Below, in pieces: positions 52,032 through 52,346 of a stretch of DNA of 52,346 bases. The notes below the pieces were generated by a model. That model was not told the DNA's origin and did not search any database. It worked only from the letters and a program-made list of their open reading frames with translations. Positions within the stretch are counted from its first letter, which is position 1. The number at the start of each line of letters is the position of its first letter. The stretch is from positions 1 through 52,346 of the forward strand of contig NZ_MUNM01000045.1 in the NCBI RefSeq assembly GCF_002286815.1, given 5' to 3'. The translations under genes were made by a program, and so were the position numbers. The DNA is from Pseudomonas sp. PICF141 (GTDB lineage Bacteria; Pseudomonadota; Gammaproteobacteria; Pseudomonadales; Pseudomonadaceae).

Positions 52032-52060
52032 GTATAAAAACTGACACAATTCGAAATCAA
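52032..52060 (-). promoter_or_regulatory. Probable sigma-70 promoter of aprA
   Basis: On the minus strand TTGATT (52060-52055) and TTATAC (52037-52032) are separated by 17 nt. Transcription would begin near 52025, giving an untranslated leader of about 80 nt. A competing TTGACG lies at about 52076. The region 51943-52300 is much more AT-rich than the window average. Confidence 0.45.
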
Positions 52061-52162
52061 ACGTCTACATTTTTTTTGACGTCAAATTGAGTTGTTCCGG
52101 CGAACTCCAGCAAACAGTGCGCGCGATGCAGAAATAGAGTTTTTAGTTGAAGGTTTTAATTG

Positions 52163-52177
52163 GATTGTCCGACAATC
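52163..52177. promoter_or_regulatory. Palindrome upstream of the aprA promoter
   Basis: GATTGTC-C-GACAATC is a perfect 7-bp inverted repeat around one base. It lies about 105 bp upstream of the proposed -35 element and shares its half-site with the palindrome at 51977-51992. Confidence 0.4.
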
Positions 52178-52302
52178 TACTATCTAAATATTAAATAAGA
52201 GTAAGTTGTTTTCCTGTAGAGGAGTTCTCGTTTTTTCGGACTTCTTAGTGTCGGTGCCATTGTATTGCTATCAACTCCAATTTTTATTGGGTGGCCACTT
52301 TC

Positions 52303-52346
52303 ACGACTGCTGCGCAGCCGAACGCAGCCTTCGGCAGCTGCTACAG
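52303..52346. repeat. REP-like arm cut by the window edge
   Basis: CGACTGCTGCGCAGCCGAAC followed by GCAGCCTTCGGCAGCTGCTACAG matches one arm of the repeat at 41896-42046. The other arm, if any, lies outside the window. Confidence 0.6.

Overview
The window is high-GC Pseudomonas DNA, most likely from the P. fluorescens group. The main reason is the complete alkaline-protease cluster in the order aprA-aprI-aprD-aprE-aprF, two S8 autotransporter proteases, then two family I.3 RTX lipases. Further support comes from an OprD-type porin, the many Pseudomonas-style palindromic intergenic repeats and a DUF3077/DUF6124-like protein. Functions below are read from motifs, lengths and gene order; no database search was run.

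Layout. Positions 1-5.7 kb hold the end of an OprD-family porin, a 53-bp MITE-like relic with IS150-group ends, a small lipoprotein, and a group that looks stress-related: a KGG-repeat protein, a stand-alone ClpP-like serine protease and a tightly coupled run of small membrane proteins (DUF3618-like, holin-X-like and an unnamed one). Positions 5.8-8.8 kb hold a tctCBA tripartite tricarboxylate transporter. Positions 9.1-19.3 kb are a selenium/formate block on the minus strand: fdnG (in-frame UGA for selenocysteine), fdnH, fdnI, fdhE, then selA, selB and selC (tRNA-Sec). Only selD is missing from the decoding set. A plus-strand DUF3077/DUF6124-like gene with a long structured leader sits between fdhE and selA.

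Positions 19.4-34.8 kb are mixed housekeeping and accessory genes: a PatB/MalY C-S lyase, a 57-codon lipoprotein, an SDR oxidoreductase, a DUF421/unknown/CinA operon, a Yip1-family protein, a CPA1 antiporter, a hemerythrin protein, a hybrid PAS-PAS histidine kinase, a translationally coupled FAN1-like nuclease plus DinG/XPD-like helicase, a YgdI/YgdR lipoprotein, a DUF1624 acyltransferase and a small secreted protein. Positions 35-52 kb are the secreted-hydrolase cluster, all on the minus strand. AprDEF should export AprA and both RTX lipases in one step, AprI should protect the periplasm from AprA, and the two autotransporters carry their own outer-membrane barrels.

The most unusual signal is the leader at about 12971-13171. 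Two hairpins display the same 8-nt loop, and a single linker between them is complementary to both, so the RNA can fold in mutually exclusive ways. This resembles the seqA/seqB/seqC logic of phage P4 immunity RNA, but nothing in the window identifies the element.
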